Source of the DNA: Caulobacter segnis ATCC 21756 | GTDB lineage: Bacteria > Pseudomonadota > Alphaproteobacteria > Caulobacterales > Caulobacteraceae | DNA length: 64,000 bases | Reading direction: 5' to 3' | Assembly: GCF_000092285.1 (NCBI RefSeq) | Contig: NC_014100.1 | Location: forward strand, 372,001-436,000 | Translations under genes and position numbers: made by a program | Part shown: one piece after another, positions 52,824 to 60,547 of the stretch | How the letters are laid out: the number at the start of each line of letters is the position of its first letter | How positions within the stretch are numbered: position 1 is the first letter of the stretch | Notes under the pieces: model-generated | Databases searched by the model: none | What the model was told of the DNA's origin: nothing | The model's input: only the letters and a program-made list of their open reading frames with translations

Positions 52824-53045
52824 TTAGTCCGCGCCGCGTCCCAGCGCGGCGTCCAGCACAGCCTCCGTCAGAGCGGTGTCGAGCGGCTCGGAGGTGGCCT
52901 CCGGGGTCTCGCGAAGGGCGTTGGCCAACAAGGCCACCGCTTCGTCGGACTCGGCAAGCAAGGCGACCGCTTCATCGTTGTCGGGCCAGCGCCCGATATC
53001 AGCGCCCAGCGTCGACAGCCGCTGACGAAAAACCGAAAGATCCAT
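52824..53045 (-). CDS. Small acidic protein after an ECF sigma factor (possible regulator)
   Basis: 73 residues from the ATG at 53045; an in-frame ATG at 53054 is the alternative. The chain is FRQRLSTLGADIGRWPDNDEAVALLAESDEAVALLANAL, mostly helical and acidic, and ends in LDTALTEAVLDAALGRGAD. It has no membrane helix and no zinc motif, so it is not a standard anti-sigma factor. It overlaps the end of the sigma-factor gene (which ends at 52999) by 47 bp and precedes the autotransporter. Similar short proteins sit by ECF sigma factors in other alphaproteobacteria, as far as I recall, and a cytoplasmic regulator of the sigma factor is a reasonable guess. Confidence 0.72.
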   Translation of the reverse strand: MDLSVFRQRLSTLGADIGRWPDNDEAVALLAESDEAVALLANALRETPEATSEPLDTALTEAVLDAALGRGAD

Positions 53046-53628
53046 GATGGCCAAGGCTCTTCTGCCTTTGAATGAGGAGGCGCAGCGCTTGCTTACCCCG
53101 CTTGAGGAGCGAGCGCACGGCCTGTTCGGTGGTGTCGAGGACGCCAGCGATTCTGCCCACGTCCAGGTCTTCGAAATAGTAGAGCGTCAGAGCCTGGCGT
53201 TGGCTGTCCGGCAGGCGCTGCAGGCAGTCTCGTAGCGAACGGGCGCTTTCGCGGCGCTCCAGGGCCTGCTGTTGGTCTTCGACCGGAGCGGAGGGCGCCG
53301 CGTCGGCTAGGCGGGTGATGACGTCGTTCGGCTCGGGCGTGGCGCGCCGGCGGCGATAGCGGTCGATCGCCTTATTGACCGCGATCCGATGCAGCCAGGT
53401 CGTGAAGCGGGCGTCGGGCGTCCAGTTGTCCTTGGCGCGCCAGGCGGCGACGAAGGCTTCTTGCGCGATGTCCTCCGCCTCATGGGCGTCGCTCAGGATA
53501 CTGAGCGCCAGCCGCCGCACGACTCGGGCGTGACGGTCCACCAGAACGCGAAAGGCCTGCTCGTCGCCGCCTCGAGCCGCCTCGAACAGCGTCTCGTCGG
53601 CCCAGCTTTGGCGGGCGTCCTTGCTCAT
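52999..53628 (-). CDS. ECF-type RNA polymerase sigma factor
   Basis: 209 residues from the ATG at 53628; an ATG at 53649 adds 7. Region 2 runs DAHEAEDIAQEAFVAAWRAKDNW to WLHRIAVNKAIDRYRRRR; region 4 is RLPDSQRQALTLYYFEDLDVGRIAGVLDTTEQAVRSLLKRGKQALR. The acidic linker between them is Ala/Pro-rich. The small downstream protein overlaps its end, and the autotransporter follows on the same strand, suggesting that this sigma factor controls that surface protein. No anti-sigma factor of the usual transmembrane kind is seen. Confidence 0.92.
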   Translation of the reverse strand: MSKDARQSWADETLFEAARGGDEQAFRVLVDRHARVVRRLALSILSDAHEAEDIAQEAFVAAWRAKDNWTPDARFTTWLHRIAVNKAIDRYRRRRATPEPNDVITRLADAAPSAPVEDQQQALERRESARSLRDCLQRLPDSQRQALTLYYFEDLDVGRIAGVLDTTEQAVRSLLKRGKQALRLLIQRQKSLGHHGSFGFSSAAVDAGR

Positions 53629-53763
53629 GTTCTCGGGTTGATTGCGCATATTCGTGGACCGTTCCGCGATTTCCGTCGGATTTGGTCAAGCAATGTGCAT
53701 GCCAGTCACAAACATTCATAAGTGAAGCTGAATGATATTTTTCGTTATTGAATTATGTTGTTC

Positions 53764-54132
53764 TTATTCAATCTTTCGAAATTCGCGGCACAGCGGCTGC
53801 AACATATCTATGGCTTGCTGATACGAACTTGCTCTGTTCGCGATCTTTTCATTCCTGTTGAGTAAATTCAGCAACCTTAGGTAATATTGCCTCAACCGTT
53901 CTCCATCTCCGCCCACTGCGGAAAAATTCAAGGTTGTTGCAAGAACGGTGAGTATCCGTACGCCCTTGGCCAGGTGCGCGCACATCTGGTCGAGCGCATT
54001 TTGCTCGTGGGCATATTTTGCCGACGATATCGATCGATAAAGTTCCTCGTGCACGGCCGTAAGGACGTCGCGCGGATTTTGATTGAGCTGCTGAGAGGCC
54101 TTGTAGGCCTGGATCGCTTGATTGCTATTCAT
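53764..54132 (-). CDS. fliS: Flagellar export chaperone FliS
   Basis: 122 residues. AIQAYKASQQLNQNPRDVLTAVHEELYRSISSAKYAHEQNALDQMCAHLAKGVRIL matches the FliS four-helix fold, and the C-terminal LLNLLNRNEKIANRASSYQQAIDML is the last helices. FliS binds the flagellin C-terminus in the cytoplasm and prevents early polymerisation. The gene overlaps the end of fliD by 8 bp. Its base composition is clearly more AT-rich than the flanks. Confidence 0.88.
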   Translation of the reverse strand: MNSNQAIQAYKASQQLNQNPRDVLTAVHEELYRSISSAKYAHEQNALDQMCAHLAKGVRILTVLATTLNFSAVGGDGERLRQYYLRLLNLLNRNEKIANRASSYQQAIDMLQPLCREFRKIE

Positions 54133-55816
54133 CGCTGTCGCTTGAGCTGCCTAGAATGGATTTGATCTGTTCTTGTAGGACCTGCGCGGCGTAGAGCTCC
54201 TGCTCCATGGCGGAGTACTTCGCGATCAGCCTGTCGCGGTAGATCTCGGCGTCATCGCGGATCCGGGTCGACTTTTCGGACAGATCGCTGCTGGCGTCGT
54301 TCAGGCGCTCGATCTCGCCTTGAATCAGGCCCGTCGAGGCGTTGGCGTAAGCGTCGAGCTGGGTCGTGACGAGGTCCGCGAAGCCCTGGGTCAGCTTCAC
54401 GCCGATCGAGACGCTTTGACCGGCCACGAGCGCGAACGAGAGACCTTCGTAGAGGGTGCCCGCCGCGCCCACGAGCCGGCTGCCGGACACCGTGAACAGG
54501 CCGCTTTCGCCGCCCGCCGTGACATCGCTGATCGCGCCGTCGGTAACCGTCACGTCCAGCGTAAAGTCGAGCGAGGCGGCGCTGCTGTTCTTCAGCAGCT
54601 TCAACGCGCTGTCGGTGGTCGTGAAGCCGCTTTCGAAAAAGCTGCGCAGGCCGTCGAGGTCGGTCAGCAGCAGGTTGTCCAGCGTCGTCTCGTCGGACAG
54701 CTCCAGCTTGTTGTCGGCGGTCAGCGTGACACCCAACGCGGCGAGGCTGTTGGCGTCGGCGTCCGACCCCGCCTTGGTGCTCAGGGTGGCGGACAGTTGC
54801 TTGGTCACGCCGCGGAGCAGCGAGTCCGCGAACAGCACCGCGTCCTCGGCGACCGTGCCGTCGGCGGAAACCGCGGAGTTGGTGTCGAGGAAATCCCGCA
54901 AGGCGTTGTACGCGTCGATGAAGTCGGTGATCGCCGTCTTGATGTCGGCGTAGTCGGCCTCGACATCGAGGGTCACGGTCTGATCGGTGGTCGTGATCTG
55001 CAGCAGCGAGATGGCCAGGCCCGGAATTGTGTCGGTGAGTTGGTTGCTGTCGCTGGTGATCGTGACGCCGTCGATGGTGGCGATGGCGGGCTGGGCGGCC
55101 TGAAGGACGTTGGTGAAATCGCCGCTGTCGTCCACCAGGCCGATCGCGGCGGCCACGCCGCTCGTATCGGAAAGCGCGATGTCGACATTGGTGTCGGCCG
55201 CCGACAGGACCAGTTTGTAGGCGCCGGCGGAGACCTTCAGGAGCGTGGCGCTGACGCCGGTCGTGTCGCTCTGCTCGTTGATCGCCTCGGCCAGGTCCGA
55301 GAGCGTCATGTCCGAGGTCACGGCGATGGTGGCGGGCGTTCCGCCGGCCACGCCGATCGTGAAGTCGCCGCCCTGTCCGAGCGCGGTCGAGGAATCCAGG
55401 CTGTCGGAGGCGACCTTCATCGCCTTGGCCAGTTGGCTGACCGTCACCGTGTAGCTGGCGGCGACCGCGTCGGACTCGGCGCTGACGGCGATGATGTCGG
55501 TGGCGTCCGAGCCGTCGGAGGCGGTGAGGTAGGCGGTCTTGTCGTCGAAGGCGTTGCCTGTGCTGGTCGACAGGCTGCTGTAGGTCGTCGACTTCAGCGA
55601 CGACATGGAGCTGGTGATGTCGTCCAGCAGCGACTGCAGGGTCTGATAAGAACTGATCTTGGTCGTGTTTGCCGTGACCTTGGCGTCAAGCGTGTCGGCG
55701 CGCGCGGTCTTCTGCGCCACCGCCGCTTCGATCAGGGAGTCGGTGTCCAGGCCCGAGATCGTGCCGGTCAGATAGCTGGTCGACCCGGTGGTCGAAACCG
55801 TGCTGGTGCTGGTCAT
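54125..55816 (-). CDS. fliD: Flagellar filament cap protein FliD (HAP2)
   Basis: 563 residues. The N-terminus has TISGLDTDSLIEAAVAQKTARADTLDAKV and the C-terminus RLNDASSDLSEKSTRIRDDAEIYRDRLIAKYSAMEQEL, the coiled ends typical of FliD; the middle is Thr/Ser/Ala/Asp-rich and beta-like. FliD caps the filament and guides flagellin assembly. It sits between flagellin (upstream, same strand) and fliS, the usual flagellin-fliD-fliS order. Many alphaproteobacteria, including the Caulobacter polar flagellum as far as I recall, lack a canonical FliD, so this is notable. Confidence 0.9.
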   Translation of the reverse strand: MTSTSTVSTTGSTSYLTGTISGLDTDSLIEAAVAQKTARADTLDAKVTANTTKISSYQTLQSLLDDITSSMSSLKSTTYSSLSTSTGNAFDDKTAYLTASDGSDATDIIAVSAESDAVAASYTVTVSQLAKAMKVASDSLDSSTALGQGGDFTIGVAGGTPATIAVTSDMTLSDLAEAINEQSDTTGVSATLLKVSAGAYKLVLSAADTNVDIALSDTSGVAAAIGLVDDSGDFTNVLQAAQPAIATIDGVTITSDSNQLTDTIPGLAISLLQITTTDQTVTLDVEADYADIKTAITDFIDAYNALRDFLDTNSAVSADGTVAEDAVLFADSLLRGVTKQLSATLSTKAGSDADANSLAALGVTLTADNKLELSDETTLDNLLLTDLDGLRSFFESGFTTTDSALKLLKNSSAASLDFTLDVTVTDGAISDVTAGGESGLFTVSGSRLVGAAGTLYEGLSFALVAGQSVSIGVKLTQGFADLVTTQLDAYANASTGLIQGEIERLNDASSDLSEKSTRIRDDAEIYRDRLIAKYSAMEQELYAAQVLQEQIKSILGSSSDSDE

Positions 55817-55875
55817 GGGATCGCCAAAGGTGCGGCGGGAGGACCGTCAGGCCCCCCCGCCAGTTTCCGAGCCGA

Positions 55876-56700
55876 CTACTGCAGCAGCTTCAGAAGCGAC
55901 TGGCTCATCGAGTTGGCCTGCGAGAGGGCCGAAATCGCGGCGCTGGTCAGCGTCTGATAGTTGGTGAAGTTCGTCTGCTCGCTCGCGATGTCGACGCCCG
56001 AGATCGACGACTCGGCCGATTTCAGGTTTTCCAGCGAGGTGCTGATCACGTCGCCCCGGAACTCGAACCGCGACAGGCTGGCGCCGACATTGGCTCGCAT
56101 TTCGGAAACGGTCGTGATCGCCGCGTCGATCTCCTCCATCGCCGATTGGGCGGTGGCGGAGTCGGTGATCGCGGTCGTGGTCAGCCCCAGAGTGGTGGTG
56201 TCGGCGCCGTCCAGGGTCACCGTGATGATATCGGTGCTGGACGTGCCGACCATGAAATCGACGCCGGTCGAATAGGCGCTCGTCCCATCGAGCAGAGCCA
56301 CGCCGTTGAAGGTCGTGGTCGTGGCGATGTCGTCGATTTCTTCCATCAGCTGCGAGTACTCGGCGGTGATGTAGGAGAGGTCATCATCGCTGGAGCTGCC
56401 CGACTGCGCCTGGGCCGTCAGCGCGTTCATCCGGGTAAGGATGTCGGCGATGTTGGACAGGGCGCCGTCGGCGGTGTTCAGCACCGAAGTGCCGCTGGTG
56501 ACGTTGGTGGCGGCTTGGTTCAGCGCGGAGATGTCAGCGTTCATGGACGTCGCGATGGCCAGGCCAGACGCATCGTCCTTGGCGCTCACGATCCGCGAGC
56601 CGCTCGACAGCTTGGCCAGGGATTCGCTCTGCGCCGCTGAGTTGTTGTTCAGGTAGCGCAGGGCGGTGTTGGCCGCCGTATTGGTCGAGATAACAGGCAT
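55876..56700 (-). CDS. fliC: Flagellin
   Basis: 274 residues with the standard flagellin ends: VISTNTAANTALRYLNNNSAAQSESLAKLSSGSRI and SGLAIATSMNADISALNQAATNVTSG at the N-terminus; SAESSISGVDIASEQTNFTNYQTLTSAAISALSQANSMSQSLLKLLQ at the C-terminus. A short variable middle (LDGADTTTLGLTTTAITDS) replaces large D2/D3 domains. The sequence resembles generic FliC flagellins rather than the multi-copy Caulobacter polar flagellins, which begin MALNSVNTN. First gene of flagellin-fliD-fliS, facing flgD divergently. Confidence 0.93.
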   Translation of the reverse strand: MPVISTNTAANTALRYLNNNSAAQSESLAKLSSGSRIVSAKDDASGLAIATSMNADISALNQAATNVTSGTSVLNTADGALSNIADILTRMNALTAQAQSGSSSDDDLSYITAEYSQLMEEIDDIATTTTFNGVALLDGTSAYSTGVDFMVGTSSTDIITVTLDGADTTTLGLTTTAITDSATAQSAMEEIDAAITTVSEMRANVGASLSRFEFRGDVISTSLENLKSAESSISGVDIASEQTNFTNYQTLTSAAISALSQANSMSQSLLKLLQ

Positions 56701-56937
56701 TTTCTAATCCGCTTCTCTTCGGAAGCCGGGCGGGGAAAGTCCCGACCGGGAAGCGTCGACCGCGGTTCTTCGCGAACGGGCTTCACGGATTGAACGGCGC
56801 GTGTCGTCCGGATGGGGCGGTGTTTTTCGCCTGCGAATTTTCCGAAAATTTCTGCGCCCCATCCGACGGGGAGCCTCCGTTCAAAAGGTCATCGGCGCCG
56901 GCAGGGCGTCGCACCTCTGGAACCCTCGAGGCCTCCG
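56701..56937. other. Divergent spacer between flagellin and flgD
   Basis: 237 bases that must hold promoters for both directions. No convincing sigma-54 (TGGCAC-N5-TTGC) or sigma-28 (TAAA-N15-GCCGATAA) element was found by eye. The notable feature is an AT-rich palindrome at 56836-56850. Ribosome sites for both neighbours are weak. Confidence 0.55.
56836..56850. promoter_or_regulatory. AT-rich palindrome upstream of flgD
   Basis: AATTTTC-C-GAAAATT, a perfect 7-bp-arm palindrome with a 1-base centre in a very GC-rich setting. It is about 90 bases before flgD and 135 before the flagellin start. It looks like a regulator binding site for one or both divergent flagellar operons. Confidence 0.5.
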
Positions 56938-57222
56938 ATGACCGCCGTCACCTCCACGACCAGCGCCGCGACGACGACCAGCACGACGTCGTCCTCGTCG
57001 AGCTCGCTGAAGCTGGGCACGACCGACTTCCTGAAGCTGCTGATGACCCAGCTGGAGAACCAGAACCCGTTGGATCCCAGCGATCCCACCGAGTTCACCA
57101 GCCAGCTGGCGACCTATTCCCAGCTCGAGCAGCAGATCAGCATGAACGACACGCTGACGACCATGTCGGACACGATGTCGAACGTGCTGACCCAGGTGTC
57201 GCTGCTGGCTTCGGAGAGCTGA
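56938..57222 (+). CDS. flgD: Flagellar hook assembly protein FlgD, very short form
   Basis: 94 residues from the ATG at 56938 (an earlier ATG at 56812 gives an unrelated N-terminus). It has a Ser/Thr-rich N-terminus, then SLKLGTTDFLKLLMTQLENQNPLDPSDPTEFTSQLATYSQLEQQ, the FlgD N-terminal core. The usual C-terminal Ig/tudor-like domains are absent; typical FlgD proteins are 130 residues or more. FlgD scaffolds hook assembly. It is followed 3 bp later by flgE. Confidence 0.85.
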   Translation: MTAVTSTTSAATTTSTTSSSSSSLKLGTTDFLKLLMTQLENQNPLDPSDPTEFTSQLATYSQLEQQISMNDTLTTMSDTMSNVLTQVSLLASES

Positions 57223-57225
57223 TCC

Positions 57226-58503
57226 ATGTCGCTCTCAGCCGCTCTTTCGACCGCCGTCTCGGGTCTCACCGCCCAGAGCCGCGCCCTCTCGGCCATCTCC
57301 GAGAATATCGCCAATTCGTCGACCACGGCCTACAAGACCACCGACGTCTACTTCCAGGCCCTGGTCAGCGGCGGGAAGGGCTCGTCCACCTCGACCAGCG
57401 CGGTCACCGCCAAGTCGAGCCAGGCCATGTCGGTCCAGGGGACGGTGACCTCGACCAGCGTCGCCACCAACGTGGCCATCCAGGACGCCGGTTTCTTCGT
57501 CGTCACCAGTGATCCGGCCGGCGCCGCGTCGGAGGACATGTACACCCGTAACGGCAGCTTCGAGACCAACGCCGACGGCTATCTGATCAACACCGAAGGC
57601 TTCTACCTGATGGGGTGGCCGACGGACGCCGAAGGCAATGTGCTGGCGTCGAACACCAATGACCTGACCGGGCTTTCGGCCATCAACCTGTCCTCGATCG
57701 GCGGCACCGCCAAGGCGACCACCGAGATCGAGATGAGCGCCAACGTTCCCGCCGACGCGGCGGTGGGCGCGGCGCTGACGACCAGCATGCAGATGATCGA
57801 CTCGCTGGGCGTCAGCCACACGGTCGGCCAGACCTGGACCAAGACGGCCGACAACACCTGGGAACTGACACTGTCCGATCCCGTGCTGACCTCCGACGGA
57901 ACGACCCAGTCCGGGACGATCAACGGCGGCCCGTACACCGTCGTCTTCAACACCGACGGCTCGCTGGGCTCGGTGACGCCGGCGCTCGACTTCACCGTCA
58001 CCGGCTTCAGCAGCGGCGCGGCCGACAGCGCGGTCAGCTTGGATATTGGCGAGGTCGGCGGCACGGACGGGGTCACGCAGTACGCCTCGACCTCGTCGAC
58101 CATCGGGCTGGAGGACGTCCAGACCGAGCAGGACGGCGCGCTCTACGGCGAGCTTTCCGGGATCAGCATCGACTCCGACGGTCTGGTCACCGCCAATTTC
58201 GACAACGGCATCAGCCTGGCGATCTACCAGATCCCGATCGCCACCTTCAGCAACCCCAACGGCCTGACCCTCGTCTCCGGCACGACCTACGACGAGAACA
58301 GCGCCGCGGGCCAGGTCCACCTGAACCTGCCGGGCGAAGGCGGTGCGGGCTCGCTGGTGGCGAGCGCCCTGGAAGGCTCGACCACCGACATCGCCACTGA
58401 GTTCAACAAGATGATCATCGCCCAGCAGGCCTATTCCGCCGCCTCGCAGGTGGTCAGCAGCGCCAGCGACATGTTCGACTCCCTGATCCAAGCCGTGCGC
58501 TAG
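57226..58503 (+). CDS. flgE: Flagellar hook protein FlgE
   Basis: 425 residues. ATG preceded by GGAGAG. N-terminus LSAALSTAVSGLTAQSRALSAISENIANSSTTAYK and C-terminus EFNKMIIAQQAYSAASQVVSSASDMFDSLIQAVR are the flagellar rod/hook ends. The middle carries the FlgE D1/D2-like beta-rich domains (GFFVVTSD, TRNGSFETNADGYLIN). It is shorter than the hook protein of the C. crescentus polar flagellum as I recall (about 590). It polymerises into the hook. Confidence 0.9.
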   Translation: MSLSAALSTAVSGLTAQSRALSAISENIANSSTTAYKTTDVYFQALVSGGKGSSTSTSAVTAKSSQAMSVQGTVTSTSVATNVAIQDAGFFVVTSDPAGAASEDMYTRNGSFETNADGYLINTEGFYLMGWPTDAEGNVLASNTNDLTGLSAINLSSIGGTAKATTEIEMSANVPADAAVGAALTTSMQMIDSLGVSHTVGQTWTKTADNTWELTLSDPVLTSDGTTQSGTINGGPYTVVFNTDGSLGSVTPALDFTVTGFSSGAADSAVSLDIGEVGGTDGVTQYASTSSTIGLEDVQTEQDGALYGELSGISIDSDGLVTANFDNGISLAIYQIPIATFSNPNGLTLVSGTTYDENSAAGQVHLNLPGEGGAGSLVASALEGSTTDIATEFNKMIIAQQAYSAASQVVSSASDMFDSLIQAVR

Positions 58504-58505
58504 CC

Positions 58506-58817
58506 ATGGAGATGTTCGAGAAACTGGCCGCCAAGGCGCAGGCCTCGCGCGAGAGCGGTGGGGGCGCGCCGGTCGTGGAAACCGTCGAGGACGCCATCGC
58601 CCTGGCCCGCGCCGTCGCGCACAGGCTGGACGGTCTGACGGGCGATGCGCGCCTTCTGATGCTGTCGAACCTCGACGATGTGCGGCGCGCTCTGGACGGG
58701 CGGATGGCGCGCGTGGCGAGCGAGATGGAGGCGCAGCGCGCCCAGCTCACGGCGATGAACCGCAGCCTCCGGGCCATCGACGGCTACGGCGGTCGCGCCC
58801 CGCGCGGGGAGCGCTAG
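58506..58817 (+). CDS. Small helical protein in the flagellar operon, possible chaperone
   Basis: 103 residues, start 2 bp after the flgE stop and 5 bp before flgK. The sequence is alpha-helical and Ala/Arg/Leu-rich: DAIALARAVAHRLDGLTGDARLLMLSNLDDVRRALDGRMARVASEMEAQRAQLTAMNRSLRAIDGYGG. It has no clear family. The place just before flgK and flgL is where FlgN or FliT-like secretion chaperones usually occur, so a HAP chaperone is likely, but similarity is not visible. Confidence 0.75.
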   Translation: MEMFEKLAAKAQASRESGGGAPVVETVEDAIALARAVAHRLDGLTGDARLLMLSNLDDVRRALDGRMARVASEMEAQRAQLTAMNRSLRAIDGYGGRAPRGER

Positions 58818-58822
58818 CGGCC

Positions 58823-60538
58823 ATGTCGCTGACGTCGATCCTGTCCTCGGCAGGCGCGGCCCTGACGACGGCCCAGTACCAGATCGCCGTCTCGCAGACG
58901 AACGTCGCCAACGCCGACAACGCCAGCTACAGCCGCAAGACCGTCACGACGACCGCGACGACCCAGACCCTGGCGGTCTCGACCGCGACGGTCACCCGCG
59001 CGGCGGACGCCTATCTGGCCAAGACCGTCGACAAGACCGCCGCCGCCGACGGTCGCGACGCGGTGATCGACACCTATCTGCAGTCGTACGACGCCAGTCT
59101 CGGCTCGGTGGACGGCGGCGACGACGTCTCCAGCCTGCTGACCGCGTTCCAGACCGCCTTGAGCAGCCTGGCCTCGTCCAGCACCAGCGCGACCAAGGCC
59201 TCCGCCGTCTCGGCGGCCAGCAGCCTGGCGTCTTCGATCCAGTCGCTATCGGGCGATATCCAATCCCTGCGCAGCCAGGCCAATCTCGAGATCGGCGAGA
59301 CCGTCGACACGATCAACAGCACGCTCGAGACCATAAAGACGCTGAACGATCAGATCGTCAGCACGACCGCGTCCGGCGGGGACGTCAGCGACCTGGAGGA
59401 CCGCCGCGCCGCCGCGGTGACCACCCTGTCCTCGCTGATGGGCGTGTCGACCTACAAGACGTCCGACAATCGGGTGATGGTCTATGCCCCCGGTGGCGAG
59501 CAGCTGCTGGGCGCCTCGGTGGCCAAGCTGTCCTACAACCCTTCGAGCAGCCTGTCGGCGGACACGGTCTATCCCGGTTCGATCTCCGGCGTGACGGTCA
59601 ACGGCAAGGACATCACCACCTCGCTGACCTCCGGCAAGCTGGGCGGGTTGATTTCCCTACGCGACGATGTGCTGGTCGGCGAGCAGGACGCCTTGGACCA
59701 GCTGGCCTCGACCTTGATCAGCCAGGTCAACGCGGCCGCCAACAGCGGCTCGGCGAGCCCGCCGCCCAACAGCCTGACCAGCGCCATAGCGGTGTCGGGA
59801 TCCGACGCCTTCAACGCGACCGGATCGGTGCGCGTGGCGGTGACCAATTCCAGCGGGGCGGTGGTTTCGACCCAGGATATCGACCTGTCCGCCTACGCCA
59901 CGGTCGATGATCTGATCGCCGGGCTCAATTCCATCAGTGGGCTGAACGCCTCGATCTCGAATGGCAAGCTGACCATCGCCGCCGCGTCGTCGACCCATGG
60001 CGTGGCCCTGGCCGATGTCGGCGCGTCGATCGGCGGCGAGGGGGTCTCCGGCTACTTCGGCTTCAACGACGTCTTCTCCGGCGACACGGCGGTCGATATC
60101 GCGGTGTCCTCCACGCTGACGAGCGACGCCTCGAAGTTTCCCGCCGCAACAATGGACGCCACGAGCGCCCTGGCCGTCGGCCAGATCGCCATCGCGTCCG
60201 GCGGAACGGGCGCCGCCAACGCGATCGCGTCCGCGCTCTCGACGTCGACCAGTTTCACGGCGGCGGGAAATCTGACGGCGGGCCAGTCCAGCCTGCTGAC
60301 CTACGCCGCCGGGTTCGTCTCGACGGCGGCGACCACGATCGCCGGCGCGGCGAGCCAGGCCGAGACCTCGAGCGACGCCTACGCCGCCGCCGTTGATCGC
60401 CTGGCCAACCTCACCACCGTCAATCTCGATGAGGAGCTGGCGATGCTCGAGACCTACCAGCAGGTCTATCAGGCCAACGCCCAACTGACCTCGATGGTCC
60501 AGGACCTGTTCGACGTTCTGATGAACATGGTCAATTGA
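58823..60538 (+). CDS. flgK: Flagellar hook-associated protein 1 (FlgK)
   Basis: 571 residues. N-terminus SLTSILSSAGAALTTAQYQIAVSQTNVANADNASYSRKTV and C-terminus VNLDEELAMLETYQQVYQANAQLTSMVQDLFDVLMNMVN are diagnostic. A FlgK-like core (DQLASTLISQVNAAANSGS) is in the middle. It forms the first hook-filament junction layer. Follows the 103-residue gene by 5 bp, precedes flgL by 9 bp. Confidence 0.93.
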   Translation: MSLTSILSSAGAALTTAQYQIAVSQTNVANADNASYSRKTVTTTATTQTLAVSTATVTRAADAYLAKTVDKTAAADGRDAVIDTYLQSYDASLGSVDGGDDVSSLLTAFQTALSSLASSSTSATKASAVSAASSLASSIQSLSGDIQSLRSQANLEIGETVDTINSTLETIKTLNDQIVSTTASGGDVSDLEDRRAAAVTTLSSLMGVSTYKTSDNRVMVYAPGGEQLLGASVAKLSYNPSSSLSADTVYPGSISGVTVNGKDITTSLTSGKLGGLISLRDDVLVGEQDALDQLASTLISQVNAAANSGSASPPPNSLTSAIAVSGSDAFNATGSVRVAVTNSSGAVVSTQDIDLSAYATVDDLIAGLNSISGLNASISNGKLTIAAASSTHGVALADVGASIGGEGVSGYFGFNDVFSGDTAVDIAVSSTLTSDASKFPAATMDATSALAVGQIAIASGGTGAANAIASALSTSTSFTAAGNLTAGQSSLLTYAAGFVSTAATTIAGAASQAETSSDAYAAAVDRLANLTTVNLDEELAMLETYQQVYQANAQLTSMVQDLFDVLMNMVN

Positions 60539-60547
60539 GGCGTCGCG

